A DNA stretch of 32,823 nucleotides from Stephanodiscus triporus (lineage: Eukaryota; Bacillariophyta; Thalassiosirophyceae; Thalassiosirales; Thalassiosiraceae), in contig JALLAZ010000010.1 in assembly GCA_036939755.1 (NCBI GenBank), positions 1 to 32,823 on the forward strand, given 5' to 3'. How positions within the stretch are numbered: position 1 is the stretch's first letter; every line of letters starts with the position of its first letter. Below the pieces are notes generated by a model that had not been told where the DNA came from, ran no database searches, and worked only from the letters and a program-made list of their open reading frames with translations. Shown piece by piece: positions 31,010 to 32,823 of this stretch. A program made the translations under genes and the position numbers.

Positions 31010-31439
31010 GTGCGCGCATTGTGTATGGTGTAAATAATGCGTCGGAATATTCTTTAACTCCTTGCTGTTGCAGGAGGGTGATGGTTCTCTGCAATCTAAA
31101 GGTATATTAAAATGGGCCCTCGCCACCTCTCAAAATATAGTGCAAGCACTTTTCTCTACTCTGTTCATCAATTACCCCCTCCGCTAATCTTCTCTCTAAA
31201 TGGTGAATTAGTACTTCGGCTGACATCCACCTTATCCTTCCATTGGGACTCTCTTGCCGATGCAACCCATCAGATAAACGAATGGAAAAACTTTTAATGT
31301 TGCTTCACATCCATTGGAATGAATTAGATGCTCAACTCGCAGTATTCCGATACCCTCATTCTTTCGTTCGCGTGGAAGAGACACTATCTTTGATATCATC
31401 TCATCCACCAATTTATTCAGTGACATATGACTTGATCCC
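31010..31439. other. Intergenic region without a recognised gene
   Basis: About 430 AT-rich bases lie downstream of the DeSI gene. Short open frames on both strands (for example 31232-31486 on the minus strand) show no domain. I see no RNA gene or repeat. Confidence 0.4.
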
Positions 31440-32016
31440 TTACAAATACAAATGATGCTGGGGATGTTTTCGAGCATCCATGGCAAATGAGTTCTGAATT
31501 TTGTTGTATACTAGTAGGCGGCATTGAAGGTGGGTGAGTAGGGCTGCTCTTCCGTGGTAGGTCAGACCGACAGCTTTCTCAGGTATATCCGTTTGTCCCA
31601 ATCCGCCAAAGAAGGATCCCGCGGCTCCCTCGTGATGATTATTGTTGTCAAGGAGATTCATGGGGTGTACTTGTAGTCCAGGAACAGGGAAATTTTGCCG
31701 CCACGACTGTTCCAGCATCCCAAATGACGTGATCGGCTCGTGCCTACGAAGCCAAGGATCACTCAAAGATTGAATCGATGAGGTTTACTGCATCTACTCT
31801 GCTTTCTCTCGTGAAGACATGAACCTCATCCCATGTCATCCACCTTGATTCTATGCTATCATCATCTCCAGGAGGACAATTTAGAACGCTCTTTGGCATG
31901 GCGTCATGGCCATCATAATTTTCGGCACTTCCATCAATCCACTCTCCGAGAAAAATGAAACGTATTCGCCCAGGAGATTGCTCATATATCAGATTACGCA
32001 CACACATTAGATTCAA
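31440..32016 (-). pseudogene. Frameshifted, 5'-truncated Nudix-like hydrolase remnant
   Basis: Two overlapping minus-strand frames look like one broken protein. The upstream one (32016-31759) has SPGRIRFIFLGEW, followed by DSIESRWMTWDEVHVF, the pattern seen after the Nudix box in Nudix hydrolases. It stops in a +1 frameshift region at about 31760-31790, and the next frame continues with DPWLRRHEPITSFG and VHPMNLL, which fits the C-terminal end of such proteins. No Nudix box (GX5EX7REUXEEXGU) is found upstream; that sequence is replaced by the coiled-coil frame on the other strand. A functional gene with an unseen intron is possible but less likely. Confidence 0.4.
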
Positions 32017-32028
32017 AAGAAAAAGAAT

Positions 32029-32493
32029 ATGATGAAGAGAATGTGGAATGACGCTGAAGGAACCTGTGAGATGTTATGTGAAATGTTGGATGAGGAGATG
32101 AACGAATCAAGACGGTTGGTCAAGTGTGCTTCAACATCTGCTAATAAAGCTATGGCATCTGCCGAAAAGTCTGCGAAGAGAGCGTCAATTCTGTATACTA
32201 AATTGAAGTCAAGTGTGAGTCTAATCAACGAGTTGAAAGATGACATCAAGGACAAGACTATGATGATTAATGAGTTACAACAAAAGGTTGATGAGTATGA
32301 GTAATTGACTAGATGGAGCATGAGTATGAAGACGCTTGTCAGTGTTATCAAACACATAGATTCCATCGAAACTTACTACACTGCTATCATTGCAAAGAAC
32401 ACACCCCAACATGTGATGGAGCAGTGGGTAAAAAATAAAACTTGTGGTGAATATATGTTGGTCCCCAAATTGGAAAAACTCCCAAACCGCTAA
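32029..32493 (+). CDS. Small coiled-coil protein or fragment, interrupted by a 30-nt segment
   Basis: An open frame of 91 codons from 32029 is rich in Glu, Lys, Ala and Met and predicted to be helical. After a stop at 32302-32304 the same frame continues to 32493 (HIDSIETYYTAIIAKNTPQH). A candidate 30-nt intron, 32295-32324 (GTATGAG to CATGAG), would remove the stop; it is flanked by the direct repeat atgagtatga. The 3' end runs into the CCCCAAA-type repeats, so its last residues come from repeat sequence. I do not recognise the family. It may be a gene fragment carried with the repeat array. Confidence 0.3.
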
Positions 32494-32640
32494 TGGGATC
32501 CCCAAAGTGGAAATAAAAATTTTCGCGTCTATTTCCAGTTTGGGGATCCCATTAGCGCTAATGGGACCCCGATTTGAGTGCCATTCCAATTTGGGGATCT
32601 ACGCGCGTTTTCCCGAATTGGAAAAACTCCCTTAGCGCTT
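32462..32640. repeat. Degenerate copies of the palindromic repeat
   Basis: Variant arms occur in both orientations, for example cccaaaccgctaatgggatc at 32481-32500 and ggggatcccattagcg at 32542-32557. The block aattggaaaaactccc appears at about 32469 and again at about 32615. This is the diverged edge of the array to the right. Confidence 0.8.
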
Positions 32641-32658
32641 ATGGTTCATGACTGAACA

Positions 32659-32823
32659 ATCCCCAAACCGCTAATGGGATCCCCAAATTGGATATGCGGT
32701 TTGGGGATCCCATTAGCGGTTTGGGGATTCATGTCACGCGGATCCCCAAACCGCTAATGGGATCCCCGAATTGGATATGCGGTTTGGGGATCCCATTAGC
32801 GGTTTGGGGATTCATGTCACGCG
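32659..32823. repeat. 83-bp tandem repeat with perfect 24-nt inverted arms
   Basis: Two copies of an 83-bp unit lie at 32659-32741 and 32742-32823; the second is cut by the window end. They are nearly identical: one A/G difference was noted, at 32685 versus 32768. Each copy holds a 24-nt arm beginning ccccaaaccgctaatggg (32661-32684; 32744-32767) and its perfect reverse complement (32703-32726; 32786-32809), with an 18-nt loop. Each arm contains the palindrome gggatccc. The array continues beyond the window. Confidence 0.95.

Noticed and set aside
32659..32823. CRISPR-like array
   Set aside because: Units are 83-bp palindromic tandem copies without variable spacers, in a eukaryotic context.
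1..32823. tRNA or rRNA genes
   Set aside because: I looked for T-loop motifs and cloverleaf stems in the intergenic regions and found none convincing; occurrences of TTCGAATC lie inside coding sequence.

Overview
The window is nuclear DNA from a eukaryotic alga, most likely a heterokont such as a centric diatom or close relative. This is inference. It rests on short GT-AG spliceosomal introns in most genes and on two proteins that begin with a signal peptide followed by an ASAFAP-like cleavage motif (ACAFAY in the MATE transporter, SHAFPW in the pseudouridine synthase), the hallmark of import into a secondary red plastid. A RIB43A axonemal gene also points to a lineage that makes flagella at some stage. 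All exon joins below were made by hand from splice signals, reading phase and family conservation; no transcript data were used.

Layout, left to right: coiled-coil basic protein (+); secreted Kazal inhibitor (-); plastid-type MATE transporter (+); RIB43A (-); plastid-targeted TruA-type pseudouridine synthase (+); a fused pyruvate formate-lyase and its activating enzyme (-); 20S proteasome subunit alpha-4 (+); UBE3B/UBE3C-type HECT ubiquitin ligase (-); PPR protein fused to a TrmB-like methyltransferase (+); dual immunophilin FKBP-TPR-cyclophilin (-); mitochondrial HSP90/TRAP1 (+); DECH-box helicase reading into CCCH fingers, a BMT5-like domain and an amidoligase domain (-); PPPDE/DeSI peptidase (+); a broken Nudix remnant (-); a small coiled-coil frame (+); and a palindromic repeat array that runs off the right end. 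Strands alternate without exception, so every gene shares a short divergent promoter with one neighbour and a convergent end with the other.

Themes: about half of the genes deal with protein folding, turnover or modification (proteasome subunit, HECT ligase, immunophilin, TRAP1, DeSI peptidase, Kazal inhibitor, possible amidoligase), and three with RNA (TruA, PPR-TrmB, CCCH helicase). Four proteins are multi-domain fusions. The most striking is the helicase-CCCH-methyltransferase-like-amidoligase protein, whose frame is interrupted only by in-frame, stop-containing segments of 33 and about 30 nt that look like ultra-short introns. The PFL-activase fusion and the PPR-TrmB fusion come next. The MATE, immunophilin and TRAP1 genes show a steep 5'-to-3' fall in GC. 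No tRNA, rRNA, CRISPR array or intact transposase was recognised.
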